Source: Trema orientale (Eukaryota; Streptophyta; Magnoliopsida; Rosales; Cannabaceae). Taken from it: 64,000 nucleotides of DNA. Each line of letters opens with the position of its first letter. The stretch's first letter is position 1. Shown here piece by piece: positions 23,418 to 36,100 of this stretch. The notes beneath the pieces were generated by a model, which searched no databases, had not been told where the DNA came from, and saw only the letters and a list, made by a program, of their open reading frames with translations. The position numbers were made by a program, and so were the translations under genes. The stretch is from NCBI GenBank assembly GCA_002914845.1, contig JXTC01000003.1, positions 1,253,242 to 1,317,241 of the forward strand, read 5' to 3'.

Positions 23418-26327
23418 CACCGAAGCATCATAACGTCTCCCCAAGCTAAAAATCAATTTTTGTAAAGTTTGGGCATTTGATTTTTTAGGGTTTTGATTTT
23501 TTTTTTGGTTCAGAGATGTTCGTTCCGATGGCTGCGATGGTCGAGAATTCAAAGGAAGTTTCAACGAAGACCTATCCTAGAGAATTTGATTGCCAGAGAT
23601 GGTGTGAGTATTATGAACTTAGGTTCTAGTTCATGAGCTATCAATGACTATTTTAGGGGAATTTTGGGTTAGAGTTTGAAATTTTTGGTAGCCTGTTACA
23701 GATAAGCCGAGAAATTTAATCTAGGCTATGATTAACCAAGGATTAGGATCTAGGCTCTAAGGTTTCTGAGTATTCTAAATTCTCATTTCATTTTATTTAG
23801 GTTCACATTTGGTTCGGTAGTTAGAACTTGACTATTCATATTCTGATTGTACAGTAATTGTTTTTGGATAAATGCATATGCAAATTAACATTCTTTGGGA
23901 TTTTGACGTCTAGCTGGGAATCATTTTGAATCTTAAGGTTTTTATTTCTATTTTTAATTTTGAGTTTGGTCAAATTTTGCGAGAAGTTTACTCTTTTTGT
24001 ATAATCTACTGGATGTAGCTCATGGTTGCCACCACTTTGGTCTTATGCAACAGATCTTTGGATATTGGTATATTTGAAGAAGTTCCATAGCTACTTATTA
24101 ATTGTAGCAGCAATCAATTGCTATTATTGGTAGAGAGGTAAGATATTTTTGTATATTTTTGTATTCTAGTTAAAATGCCAGTATTAGTGGAGAGGTAATG
24201 TTGAAATCTAGAACATAAGCTCTTTGTATTGTTTCATCAAGAATGAGAAATATGGGTTATGATGCTAGAATGGAAGTTACTATTCTGGATCTTGACAGCA
24301 GAAAAAGCTCTTTTCACTAGAAAGTTCTTATGATTGATATTGTTCTTTTGAACATCACATGTTAAATGTCAGAGTTCTTCTTATTGGAAATGAGTTTGTC
24401 TTATGAATAATGTTCCTATTCTTTTAGTTGAGGAAAATTAATTTCAGGGAACAAATATTCTTTTTGATAATAAAGGATGCATTAAACTCATAGGTTTTGG
24501 TACATCAAAACAAGTTGTTGAGCTGGTGCGTTCACTTTCATTTTGATCACATCTTTGTTTAGTACCTCAATTTTGAAGAGGAACCCTATAATCTCATACT
24601 CTTTTCCATATGCATGCCTCTAATGTTGAGATGAATTTGTTTGATTTTTGTGCTGAGTGCTTTGGCATTGACGTGGATGTCCTTGGTAGATCTGTCCTAG
24701 ATGTAACCTTGAATTTCTTGTATTCATTTCCTTTGATGTTTCTTTTTTCTGTTTGTACTATGCAGCAGTAACTTACTGTTGCACTATGCTGATGTAACTT
24801 GGAATTCTTTCACTAGTTTAACTAAGTTTTAAATTTTATTTTTTGAGAAAATAGGTTACTTGGAAGCCATGATATGTTGGTTTTAAATTGGTAGCATTTG
24901 TTTTTCCAATAAGGACAACTAATGTCATATTTTATAAATTTGTATGTTCAGGTTGATTGATAGCTTATGTAAGAAGGTTACATATTGAGCATGTCTCTTG
25001 GGATCTAATTCATATATAGTAATGACCACAAGTACCAGCGAAATAAAAATCGAGGTTTGCTTAATTGGACATGTTTTAGGAGCCTTTTGTTGCACTTTTC
25101 ATTTTGAAAGATGTCGCACCAATGACATTATATGAAATTCCTTCTTATTTTGTAGGCTACTCATTCTCGAATCTTGAGTATTCACATGCAGAATTTACTT
25201 GGCTATATATATTTAATTTGTTACGTGTAGTAGATAATTGATGTGTGGACTTATTGTTCTATTGCAGGTTTTTGATTGATGCAAGGATCTTCTTTCTTCA
25301 AATTTTGATAACAAGAGCAATGTCGAAATAAGTTCCATGATTGATCCAATTGCTCTGTGCAATCTTTGCAAAATGTTTTAAGAAGGTATTACATTTCTAA
25401 ATTTATACTCTACTTGTTTATATGCATGGTTTTGTGTTCTAGTATCTCATTTTTATTTTAATTTCATTATTTTCGTTTTCAATGTTGTATTGTTTGTAAT
25501 GTATAAGTATTTGCATGTTCTTGTAATGTTTGACGGGTAACATATTCTTGCAGGCTTTTTTGCTATAAATAGATATTGGGAAAGACCAGAGTTTGGAACA
25601 TAGTTGCAGAGGTGCAGTGGAAAGAAAATACTTCAACAAGTATTGAAAAAAAGAAAAAAAGATAGCAAAAAGAAAAAAAAAAATCAATGTTCTTTTTCTC
25701 TTTGATGCAATTCGATCTGATTAGCTAGTAAACAACCGATTCTTGTAATCTTAAATTACACTATCATATTCGTATGTGTATATATATTTATTGATTTGTG
25801 TAACATTAATTTTATAATTAATTTGTTTAATTTTGATGTTTTATATTTTAGATGTCTAAATAATTAAAGAATTACAAATTATTAATTTAAGAAATAACAA
25901 AAAATATTAATAATCGTAAAATCATAAAATTAGAATTGTAATTTTGTTATTTAAATTTATTATTCATTTTTTTGCTACAAAATTATCTAGTAGCTAAAGC
26001 TTGATTTGGTTGTATTAGACACCATATTATCCGCTACCAAATTTTATAGCATTTGCTACTAAATTTTGGTAGCAAGATGGTTGTATAGACACCAAATTTT
26101 GATCTCTTTGCTATTAAATTTTCGAATTTTTGCTACCAACTATTGGTAGTAGAAAGTATATAGCTTTTGCTACTAAGTTTTTTTTTAGTAGCAAAAGATC
26201 TTTTGCTACGGGGTTATAGCTACCAATAAGCTACCAATTTTTTTGGTAGCAAAACAATTATTTGCTACTAAAAATATACTTTTAGCTACCTATTTTTTTG
26301 TAGCTAGAAGGCTTTTCTCTTGTAGTT
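22409..26327. mobile_element. CACTA (En/Spm-like) non-autonomous element, 3.9 kb, decayed
   Basis: The left end TATTACAAGAAAAGAGACTT and the right end CTTTTCTCTTGTAGTT (read inverted AACTACAAGAGAAAAG) match the CACTACAAGAAAA terminus of CACTA elements. Two C-to-T changes on the left and one change on the right account for the differences. Subterminal regions (22430-22720 and 25970-26310) are packed with short (T)TGGTAGC(A)AAA / GCTACCAA motifs in both orientations, as expected for transposase binding sites. No 3-bp TSD survives. The interior lacks transposase but looks gene-like: a pyrimidine-rich leader (23080-23420), a short frame from ATG 23517 and a GTGAGT donor near 23602. Confidence 0.7.
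23383..23415. repeat. (CT)n microsatellite
   Basis: About 16 perfect CT repeats in the pyrimidine-rich leader-like part of the CACTA element. ORFs reading through it on either strand are low-complexity artefacts. Confidence 0.95.
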
Positions 26328-26460
26328 AAGTATACCACTTACTCTGTCATTTATCATCTTTATTTCTCTCTCAAATATTATTTCAATTCCATTCAAGCTG
26401 CCAGTCTGCAAGCCACTCTTCACCATTGTTTTCATTCTATTATTTTCACCCTTTTATCAT

Positions 26461-27232
26461 TGTTCGGGATTTGACCTCGTGCTCTGATTAATTAACAGGA
26501 CCTGTGATTAATTAAAACAAGGCAGAGAATAATTGGAATTATGGTTAGATTACGAAGAGTCCATGGGTGAGAGCTATCACAACACTGTCTACGTGTCGAA
26601 GTCCTGATGGGCGGTCGATATAGAAAACGACACTTCCCACAGCGTCCTTGCCACGTTAGCGGTTGCAGGGATAACGTACTTACAGATCGACAATATAATA
26701 ATGCGGAAATAATAAAAGAATCTAGTTGACGGAGGCGAATAAACCGACCATAGTGTCAACTAGAGGTTAGATACATAAAATAAAGGGATTAGATATAACA
26801 ATAATAACGATAACAGTAGCAATAATAACAGAAATAATAGGTGAGAAATTATAAGAGAACACGAAATCCCAAACTGTGCCACAGTTCAAGCACGGAGTTC
26901 GAGGAGAGTAGCTCGGGGCCCACAAATCACTGAAGTACGAAAATTAGAGCCTGCATGCAAAATAAGTGTGTGTAGAAAAAGGTGGTATAATAATAATTAA
27001 ATGATAGAAAGATGATAGAAAAGTAATTAGATAATGAGAAAATGGTGTGAAAAAGGGTAATGGACGTAGAATATATAGATAGATGTAAATAGGCCTAAGG
27101 CCTTAGTACCAATATTTGTATAAGACTATAGATATGAATACACAAACATATGCATATACAAACATGCAAAAGTGTATATGGATATATGTTGGAGAAATAA
27201 TGATAGATATGCTAGGATATATATGTGTGTGT

Positions 27233-27269
<37 letters not shown>

Positions 27270-28232
27270 AACGAAAGGGGGGTGGCAAGGCCACGGCTAA
27301 ATGATAGAAGTTGGTGATGTTGATGATATGGAGCCACGGGTTAGTGAGGAAAATGAAAGGAGATGATGATGGCGTTGATGGGAACGTGGAGGAAGGATAA
27401 CAACAAGACAAGAGAAGTAAAGAGACGAAGAAGCTTTAAGCTTCGTATGAACTCAAAGCAACGAAATAGAGGAAAAGAGCAAATAGATGAATGAGAGAAT
27501 TTGTATTAAGAGCTTAAGAGTTTCACCCTCCTCCCCCTAATGAAGAGGTTTTACATCTATTTATAGGCAAAATATGCTTTGCCTTGTTTTACAAGGGGAA
27601 TGAGGTGTCAAACCTCTATTAGCTAACTTAGCTTAGCTTACAATAAAACTTAAGCTACAAGGGATTAGGTGTCTAGCTTTCATTGGTTAAACTAGCTTAG
27701 TTAACAAGTATTTGCTTTGCAAGTAATTAAACTATAAGAGCTTGGCTTGTAAGTATTTAGCTCACAAGTACTTATCCTACAAGTAATTCTTCTACAAGTA
27801 CTTCTCTTGTAAGTACTTAGGTTACAAGTACTTGACTTGTAAGTACTTAGGTTACAAGTTCTTTGAGCACTTGTAAGTATTTAGCCTACAAGTTCTTTGA
27901 GCACAATTTGGAAGGTTCCAGAATCTTCTAGGGCCGTGGGGAAGCTTGTACTTTAAGTTGAGTTTGCCTTCCCTGCTAAGTAGTTTCTAGAACATTCTAG
28001 AACATTGTTGAGATGTCAAACTCTCATAGGAGCGCTTTGCTTTTTGTGCAAGTTGATGAAGTGTCTTTATAGCATTTGATGGCTTCACCTTGTAGGCTAA
28101 GGAGGAGTGATGTGTCAATGCTTCAAGTCTTGTCCAATGAGTTCTTGCCAAGTAGATAGGAGTTTGCCAACTCATGTGCCAATTGAGTCCAAATATCTTG
28201 ATTATGGCCTCATCCAAATTATGTTAGGCACA
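26461..28232 (-). mobile_element. Probable solo LTR (family not identified)
   Basis: On the plus strand it runs from TGTTCGGGATTTGACC (26461) to a possible end GGCACA (28232), i.e. TGTGCC..GAACA when read on the minus strand. A minus-strand TATAAATAG box (27560-27568) with a downstream leader fits an LTR promoter. A (TA)n run lies at 27237-27267. No polyprotein is seen and no clear target duplication was found, so the boundaries are tentative. The ORFs at 27103-27411 and 27987-28217 fall inside it and look fortuitous. Confidence 0.5.
27690..27903. repeat. Palindromic tandem repeat array (ACTTGTAAGT type)
   Basis: Short units such as ACAAGTACTT, ACTTGTAAGTACTTAGGTT and ACAAGTTCTTTGAGCAC recur about a dozen times in direct and inverted form within the upstream (U3-like) part of the probable LTR. 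This is the layout of repeated enhancer-like boxes, but no function is proven. Confidence 0.7.
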
Positions 28233-28520
28233 TAATTAATTAGGACTAAAGTATGTATTTAGGTTAATCTAAAAATTAGACNTTTTTCAAATAAGATACT
28301 ATAAGATAATGTGCTAAATATGGTTTCAATGTTAAAACCCTTATCGTCAAAGATGGTTATCGTATTTTAATAATAATAGTGATGATGAATAATAGTATTA
28401 TTAATAATAATGAAGACGGAATCAAGGCTTCCCGACTGGGTTTGAGCCAATGATTGATGTATTGATTCGGAAGGCCGGAGAAATTTTTTAGGGGAAAAAC
28501 AAACAGTTGGTGGATGAATT

Positions 28521-28898
28521 CTAGTTAAGAACAATTCTGTCATTTGGGTCGTCTTCTTCTTCGCCGGAGAGTTTTTGGTGATGAGCACCATAGAGATTTT
28601 GATGGAAAAACAATTTGCCAAGATGAGCTTTGCAGCAGCTCCATTTATTCTGGCACCCGTGGTATTGTTTCTGTTTCTGAACTCTAGTTTTCGACTGACC
28701 TAATTTTGATTCTTCTTTTGAAAATAAGAGTTGAAGGCTTAGAGAAGAAAGTAACGGTGTCACCTTACCAGAGTTATATCTGTTAACTTGTTGCGCTGAA
28801 TTGTCAAATTTTAACTGGTTGGCACAGCAATTGGGACAACTAAATGAAACAGCTGATTCCAGTCCAATTTTACCTTCAAGGTTACTATTACTAGACAT
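28521..28898 (-). CDS. Unrecognised ORF (125 aa), possibly part of a spliced gene
   Basis: I do not recognise the product. The frame begins MSSNSNLEGKIGLES and contains a CPNCC cluster at about residues 21-25. It ends with an acidic tail (GEEEDDPNDRIVLN). A strong-looking donor, CTGGTAAGG, lies at about residue 43, and a CAG precedes AATAAATGGAGC, so the true product may splice out the middle. An overlapping frame (28367-28621) reads the same DNA differently. It stands alone between two probable LTRs with no supporting neighbours, and could equally be a relic or chance ORF. DNA from 28233 to 28520 holds only AT-rich trinucleotide-like repeats (AATAATA). Confidence 0.3.
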   Translation of the reverse strand: MSSNSNLEGKIGLESAVSFSCPNCCANQLKFDNSAQQVNRYNSGKVTPLLSSLSLQLLFSKEESKLGQSKTRVQKQKQYHGCQNKWSCCKAHLGKLFFHQNLYGAHHQKLSGEEEDDPNDRIVLN

Positions 28899-28970
28899 TG
28901 AATGACATAAGATTTAAGAACTGTACAATCACATGGGCAACGGGCTGGTATTTCTTTTTATTTTAAATTT

Positions 28971-29477
28971 TGTTCCAGAAAGAATAGTATAACACGCGAT
29001 AAAAATAACGTAATTAAAGAATAATTATAGCAAGACTTGATACACTCTTAATAATATACAGCTCAATGTATACATTGAGCACTCAGTCTTTATTCTCTAT
29101 TTTACTCACACGAACACACATTACACTCGACTCATACACACTCTCTTACTGACATACCGCGCACTTGTTTCACAGTCACACACACACCTAACTTGCACGC
29201 ACGAATCTTTCACTTGTACACTAGATGACACTCACCGAAGGGACCCTTATTTATAGTTGTATAAAGTCGGTTGTATAAACAGACTCACATAAACTAGATA
29301 TTTCTAGTTATTTCGGCTATTATCGCCGATATATGCTGCAGAAGCTTTTCTAGATTTTTCTAATATAATATATACAATTATTGCTTCTTGTCAAAAAGCT
29401 TTCCTAAGATAATAATAAATATACATATAACAATAGAAAATTCTAGATAGGACAAAGTTGGTGGTGATTCTTTAACA
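28971..29477 (-). mobile_element. Probable solo LTR, about 507 bp (Copia/TRIM-like)
   Basis: The plus-strand ends are TGTTCCAGAAAG and GATTCTTTAACA, a TG..CA pair. On the minus strand a TATAAATAAGGG box (29250-29261) is followed by a transcribed-leader-like, GT-rich stretch and an AATAAA (around 29092), in the order U3-R-U5. A perfect 20-bp palindrome GCTCAATGTATACATTGAGC lies at 29063-29082. No matching target duplication or internal domains are seen, so I am not certain of the ends. Confidence 0.45.
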
Positions 29478-32400
29478 GTAGCATCATGTCCGATCATTAT
29501 TTTATTGTTTAATTTCTTTAATGCACCCTAAAATCGTGAATTTATATTGTGTTAGCTAGTGGTAATCATGATGACTATTCATTGTATTGTCGTTTATATC
29601 AACTGATTTATATAGTCAAGAGAAATTTATTATCACGTAGGTGCCCGTGTAGCTGATTTTCTATTGTTTATGGACTGTATTTTCCATGTAAACTAAAGGT
29701 ATTGGGAGTAATGCGACAAAAATATTGAAAATTTGCGTAAAACAGATGACAAAACCTGATAAGGCGTTTTATCATGTGATACTGGAGTTCCATCCACATC
29801 GGCAATATTTTGTTTCATTTACTTTGGCGATGTCCGACAACTCTATGCATAGCTGGCAATTACAGGGCCTGATTGCGATTTTTTCTTTCAATGTAGATTA
29901 TTTATTTCTCGTATGCTTGAAAAAAAGTGTTCTGATAAAAGATTTCATAAATGATTTGGACATAATCTAATTACTTTTCGCAAATTTTAAAAGGCTAAAA
30001 GCTCTACATTTATACGAAAAATAATAATAATTATTTAGGCATCACAACAATACATTGAATCGCCCTTCAGGAAAAAAAAAATAAATTAAATCATGGATCA
30101 AGATCCTCAGTTTGAAAAGGCTGTTACTTTTTAAAAGCTCTACATTTATAGTTTAATCACGATTAATAAACATTTACGCATCACAACAATATACTAAATT
30201 AGAGTTTTAATTTACCTTTTACATTTGCGAAAAACGGTTAGATTATGTCCAAATCATTTCTGGAATCTTTTACCAGAGCAGTCTATATTTTTCCAGCATG
30301 CAGTAATGAAACAATCTACATAAAAAAAAAAAAATAGCAATCTGGCCCTGTAATTGCGGCCCAGCTAGGCATAGAGTTGTCGACCAATATCGCGAAGTTA
30401 TATATGAAACAAAATATTGCTGATGTGGATCGATTGTCACGACCTGAGGCCGATAAGTTATAGAATGAGTATTTCATAAAATAAAAATATCAGAAATAAT
30501 TTTAAAAATAATTTAACATTTTAATTTTTTAAACTGATTTCGATAAAATATTTAATTGAAATAAAACTTCACAATTATGTATCATTTATTAAACATAGGC
30601 ATATTCACAATTATGTATCATTTATTAAACATAGGCATATATTATACAAATTATGTCCAAATCCCAGCTTACTCAGTTATAATTAAATCTAAAATCCTAC
30701 TCAAGTCTATAATAGTCATACATCGAGCAATCATCTCACACCCAAGCGTAGATATAGGTTATACAAATTATGTCCAAATTCCACAAATAAGCTTACTCAG
30801 TTATAATTAAATCCAAAATTCTACTTAACTCTATAATTCACAAATCTTGTAGGAATTTACCAAAATATAAACAAAATAGTAAGCCTGCAATATTGTCTCA
30901 ATTTAGATCTCTCAGACCAAATCATATTGAATGCCGCCTGAGGGGAAGAAGGAGGATTGAGCTAATGCCTAGTAGAGAATCGATTACAGGTTTTTATATA
31001 TAAGAAATATACTCATGTTGAAGGTCCTGTATGGTTAGTAGTTCATTCAAAACAATTCATAAAATTCGAGTGGAAATCACAGTTCAAAGGTTCAAATATT
31101 CCAAACTATTGTAAAACATCCATCAAAACCAGTACATATCTATTCAAACCAACATATAACTATGTATGCAATCATGATATCCGAAGTGTCTTAGTGGGTC
31201 ACCCGTAAGTCGGAGCTCTTATAAAGATGACTGTAAGTCCGAGCACCCAACATGGGGTACTGTACATAAGTCCGATAGCCGCTAAGTGTGTGAATACATG
31301 CAAATGCTATATGAATGACAAAATAGTGATGATATGCACTATTTTCACAAAATCACAGAATAATCATGCAGTATTCTTTAATCAAACTATTTTTAGTCCT
31401 CAAAACTGAGTTCTTAAATCGTTTTGGATTTTCTAAAAGTTTTAGCAACATAATGACCGGTTTTAACCAAAACCCAAAAATCTAATTTCCTACAGAAAAT
31501 AATTTAAAACAGTATATATGACACACCAACTAGTGTAACGTGCCTCCCAGGCAGTTTAAATCTCAAATCAAGTCAAAACAGATTTACACAATTTTTACAA
31601 ATTATTTTACGAAATTCTGTATTTATTGAAAATATATAAATTCATAAATTAAACTAGTTTTAGAATCAAGTAATTGAATCCCTACCTCAATCGAGTAATT
31701 AGATAGCACTACGGTGCTATAGAAAGCGTTTGGCATCGTTTGGCGATCGTTCGAAGGGTTCTGTGTCGTTTTCAAACCTTGGATCACTTGGTTTGAAAAT
31801 TCAATTTTCAAACGAATTTTCAAACAGAGCTTCAGATTATGAAATGGACCTCGCCACTGAATTCCTAGCACCCAAAATAGCTAGGTTAGACATATAACTT
31901 GTTTGATTTGGGCTTAGGTCGAACCTAGGTCTACGACATGCAAAACGAGGCAAATACGAGCCATTTAATTTTATTTTTCGTGTCCATTTTGAAACATAGT
32001 CAATATATATCTCATTTTTTACTATTTTCTACGTAGATTCCAAAAATAATATTAGTCTTACAATCTAATGGTCCGAACGAAAAATCAACTCTGAAACTAT
32101 TTACACACAAAATTATCGAACGAGATCGAAATCAAATAGAGCAAAATCGAGATACGAGACACCTACCAAGAGATTGCCCATGAGGAGACGAATTGGACGA
32201 GACTAATTTCACGGCTAAACATTGTCGGAAAACTCGCCGGTGTCAGAAAATTGGCCGCAGTTTCTTTGCATCTCCGGCGGTGAATAGAGTAGTTTCAGGT
32301 GATGGGGATGGCAGCAGGAGCTTCATCTAGCATCGGGCTTTCGAACCCGGGTGGTGGCGCGGTCTGAAGTTGGCCGGAGAAAGGTCGGCAGAGCTTGGCC

Positions 32401-32665
32401 GAGTTTTCAGCATTTTTACCGGATTTTCAAGAGAGAGATTGGGCGAGAAAGAGAAGGTGAGCTAAGGGAGATTGATATAGGCCACGTGTCTGCTCATTAA
32501 AGGGCTGTGCAATTTTTTAAAAAATTTCACATAAGTCCTTGTTTTTCAAGTTTTCTTCCAAATTCGTCATTCAATTTTGTAAATTAGTCCCTTTTTCAAA
32601 AAATTTCACACTTTTCGAAATTCAATTTTTTTTGTTTGAAAATATTGGTCAAAAGACCATAATAC

Positions 32666-33174
32666 TGTTAGATTTACGTAATGGATTATTAAACTAAATA
32701 CAATCCTAAGATCTATCATGCCAAATTATCAGGAAAGGATTTGTTGAGAGAAAACTCGTGACTAACCTGAATCCATTGTCTTCTATAGCAAAGGATGAGA
32801 TCACGTAAGCGGAAGTAATTGATTAATTAGAGCCTGAGGGTAGAAGGTCTTCTACAGTCAGAATACTCTATGTATGCTCAATGGGTTCTCTCTTTGTTGA
32901 TGGAGGCAGAGGAGAAGAGCACACGTTCTATTTGGCTTGGAGACCAAAACCCTATAGTTATGTCCTTATATACTAGTAGCCAATAGAGACCCCATCAGTC
33001 CTTATTAGACTAGGATTAGGTAACCACACATTACAGAATCCACACTAAATAGGTAACTTCCTGAGCCCTCAATTAGATCACTTAATGGCCTCACTTAATT
33101 AGATATCCCTAATATTATATAATTGTTATAAAAACTGTGGCCCATAAATTGGGTAAAAACGTGTATACCCAACA
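32666..33174 (-). repeat. Copia 3' LTR (509 bp)
   Basis: TGTTAGATTTACG to ATACCCAACA. It is the partner of 38963-39469 and about 92% identical to it by hand count. Confidence 0.92.
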
Positions 33175-36100
33175 ATCTCCCACTTGGGCTACATAAGTTT
33201 TCTCTGAGATAATTATATAATGAAAACTTGAGTTCGCACTTTATTGCTGTCTGTTAAGAAATTATTCCGTAAGACAATCTGAACTATCTTGTATATCAAC
33301 ATGAAACCAAAGCGGCCTTCATTGCACTTAGGTAGGCAACTAAACCCATCAATGATTACCAAATTAATACACATAATTATACAGATCAAGTATGGATGTA
33401 TGGCATAGAAATTACACGAAAAATGATCTTACATGCCTATTTCCATTTAGTCCTTCTTTATGATTCTAATAAATCAACCTTAGTCTTTCACTTTATGCAA
33501 AAACTGCAACGTTATGCAAAACTGCAGATAGAAAGAAAATAAAATATAAATTCAGAGTATAAAAGAAAACCATCACTTTATTGATATCAAATAATAAATG
33601 TGTCTATCACAAGAGAACTCATAAAATCTAACTCCCACTAATTTTAAACATCTTTAAATAGTACAACACCCATACGAGCAGTATGCTCATGAAAAGATGT
33701 TAGACCTTTGGTGAGCAGATCCACCAACATGAAGTTAGATCTGATATGTTCTATAGACACTAGGTGACTCTGAACTCTTTCCTTAACAACTAGAAACTTA
33801 ATGTTTATGTGTTTAGACTTTGACGAGCTTCTATTGTTATTAGAATATAGAACAGCAGCTTTATTATCATAATAAATCTTCAATGGCTTTTCAATGTTAT
33901 CGACAATTCGCAGCCCAGTGATAAAATTTCGCAGCCATATTCCTTGATTCGATGCCCCATGACAAGTCATAAACTCTGCCTCCATAGTAGAAGAAGCTGT
34001 GAGCGTCTGCTTAGCACTCTTCCATGATACAGCTCCTCCGACAAGCAGGTAAATATAGCCTGAAGTAGATCTCTTACTATCTAGGCATCCAGCATAATCA
34101 GAGTCGAAATACCCCACGATTTCCAAACGATCAGATCTTTGATAAGTGAGCATGTAATCTTTTGTTCTCTGTAAATATCGTAAAACTCTCTTTGCTGCTG
34201 TCCAGTGATCCATACCAGGGTTGCTTAAATATCTGCCTAACACTCTAACTATGTACGCTATATCTGGACGCATACACATCTGAGCATACATCAGACTCCC
34301 TACTGCAGATGCATAAGGGATCTTCTGCATTTCTTTAGCTTCAAACTCATTCTTGGGGCATTGAATAAGATTGAATTTATCATCATTAGCAATGGGTGTA
34401 TCTCCTGGGGTATATTTGCTCATGCCAAATCTATCAAGCACTTTCTCGATATAGCTCTTTTGTGATAATCTAAGAATGTCCTGAGAGCGATCTTAGTGTA
34501 TTTTAATCCTTAATACAAAAGAGGCGTCCCCAAGATCTTTCATCTCAAATTTGTTTGATAAAAATCTCTTGGTTTCGTGCAATAAGTCTATATCATTACT
34601 TGCCAAAAGTATGTCATCAACATATAAGACTAGGAAGATACATTTGCTCCCACTGAACTTGTAATAAATACATCCATCTACCGAATTTTTCTCAAAATCG
34701 AATGAAGAAATAACTTGATGGAACTCATGATACCATTGACAGGATGCTTGTTTGAGACTATAGATGAATTTCTTTAGTTTACAGACCATAGGCTTTGGAT
34801 CTCTAGTTACAAAGTTTTCTGGCTATATGATATAAATCATTTCCTCAATATCACTATTGAGAAACGCAGTCTTTACATTCATCTGATATAGCTCCAGATC
34901 AAAATGAACTAATAGTGCCATAATTATTTTGAAAGAGTCTTTCGAAGAAACTGGAAAGAAAGTCTCTTTATAATCAATGCCTTCTTTCTGAGTGAAACAC
35001 TTGGTAACTAGACGAGCTTTATATCTTTCGATATTGCCTTTAGATTCCCTTTTGGTTTTAAAAATCCATTTACAACCAATACGTTTCTTTCCTGCTGGCA
35101 ATTCGATGAGTTCCCAAATGTCGTTGTCTTTCATGGATTTCATCTCATCCTCTATGGCAGCGATCCACTATTGGGATTTAGAACTTTGTTTGGCTTGAGT
35201 AAAATTGATTGGATTATTTTCCACTCCTATATCAAACTCATGTTCTAGGAGATAGACGATGTAAGCATCCAGTATCGCGCTTCTCCTTTCCATAGTAGAT
35301 CTCCTTAATGGCACTTCCTCTTGAAGTTATTGAGATTGCTCTTCAGGAGCAACTTCCTTATTTGGGACAGGGAGTTGCAGAATATTGTCTTGAATTTCTG
35401 GATTTACTTCTTGAATAATATCAGGCAAAGGAGCCTGATTACCTTCAATAACAACTGTAGGAAGAGAAACAAATTCCTCCTCAAAGATAATATCCCTAAC
35501 CTTATCTCCCTCCCCCCCTCCCAACCTCAATATCCTCAAGGAATCTCGCATTACTCATCTCGAAAAAGGACTTGTTAGAGGGATCATAAAATTTGAAGCC
35601 TCTGGATCTTTCAGCGTGGCCAACAAAATAGCAGCTTATTGTTTTTGAGTCTAATTTCTTTTCATGTGGCCTGTATGGCCTTGCCTCAGCTGGACAACCT
35701 CAAATATATAAGTGCCTAATGCAGGCTTCTTGCCTGTCTATAATTCATATGGGGATTTAGCTACTGATTTGCTGGGTACTCTGTTGAGTATATAAACTGC
35801 AGTCTTAAGTGCTTCTCCCCAGAGTGATTCAGATAAGGAGGAATGACTAATCATGCTCCTTACCATATCCTTAAGTGTTCGGTTTTGTCACTCAGCAACA
35901 CTATTCATGCTAGATTTTCCTGCTGTTGTGTATTGTGGGACAATTCCATATTCTTCTAGGTACTGTACAAAGGGTCCTGGACGTTATTCACTGGATCCAT
36001 CATACCAACCGTAGTATTCACCACTACGATCAAATTTGACGGCTTTAATTTTCTTGTCGAGTTAATTTTCAACTTTGACTTTGAAAGCTTTAAATACGTC

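Noticed and set aside
23379-23564. 61-codon minus-strand ORF ending in Arg-Glu repeats
   Set aside because: Produced by the CT microsatellite.
27103-27411. 102-codon minus-strand ORF
   Set aside because: Driven by a TA repeat (27237-27267) inside an LTR-like block, with no recognisable domain.
27690-27903. Possible CRISPR-like repeat array
   Set aside because: Repeats are short, degenerate, mixed in orientation and not evenly spaced, and the setting is a plant genome.
29063-29082. Perfect 20-bp palindrome GCTCAATGTATACATTGAGC
   Set aside because: Striking, but single and within a probable LTR leader; no repeat or partner was found to suggest a function.
29725-29970. 81-codon plus-strand ORF
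   Set aside because: It is part of the left arm of palindrome 2; the mirrored arm does not keep the frame.
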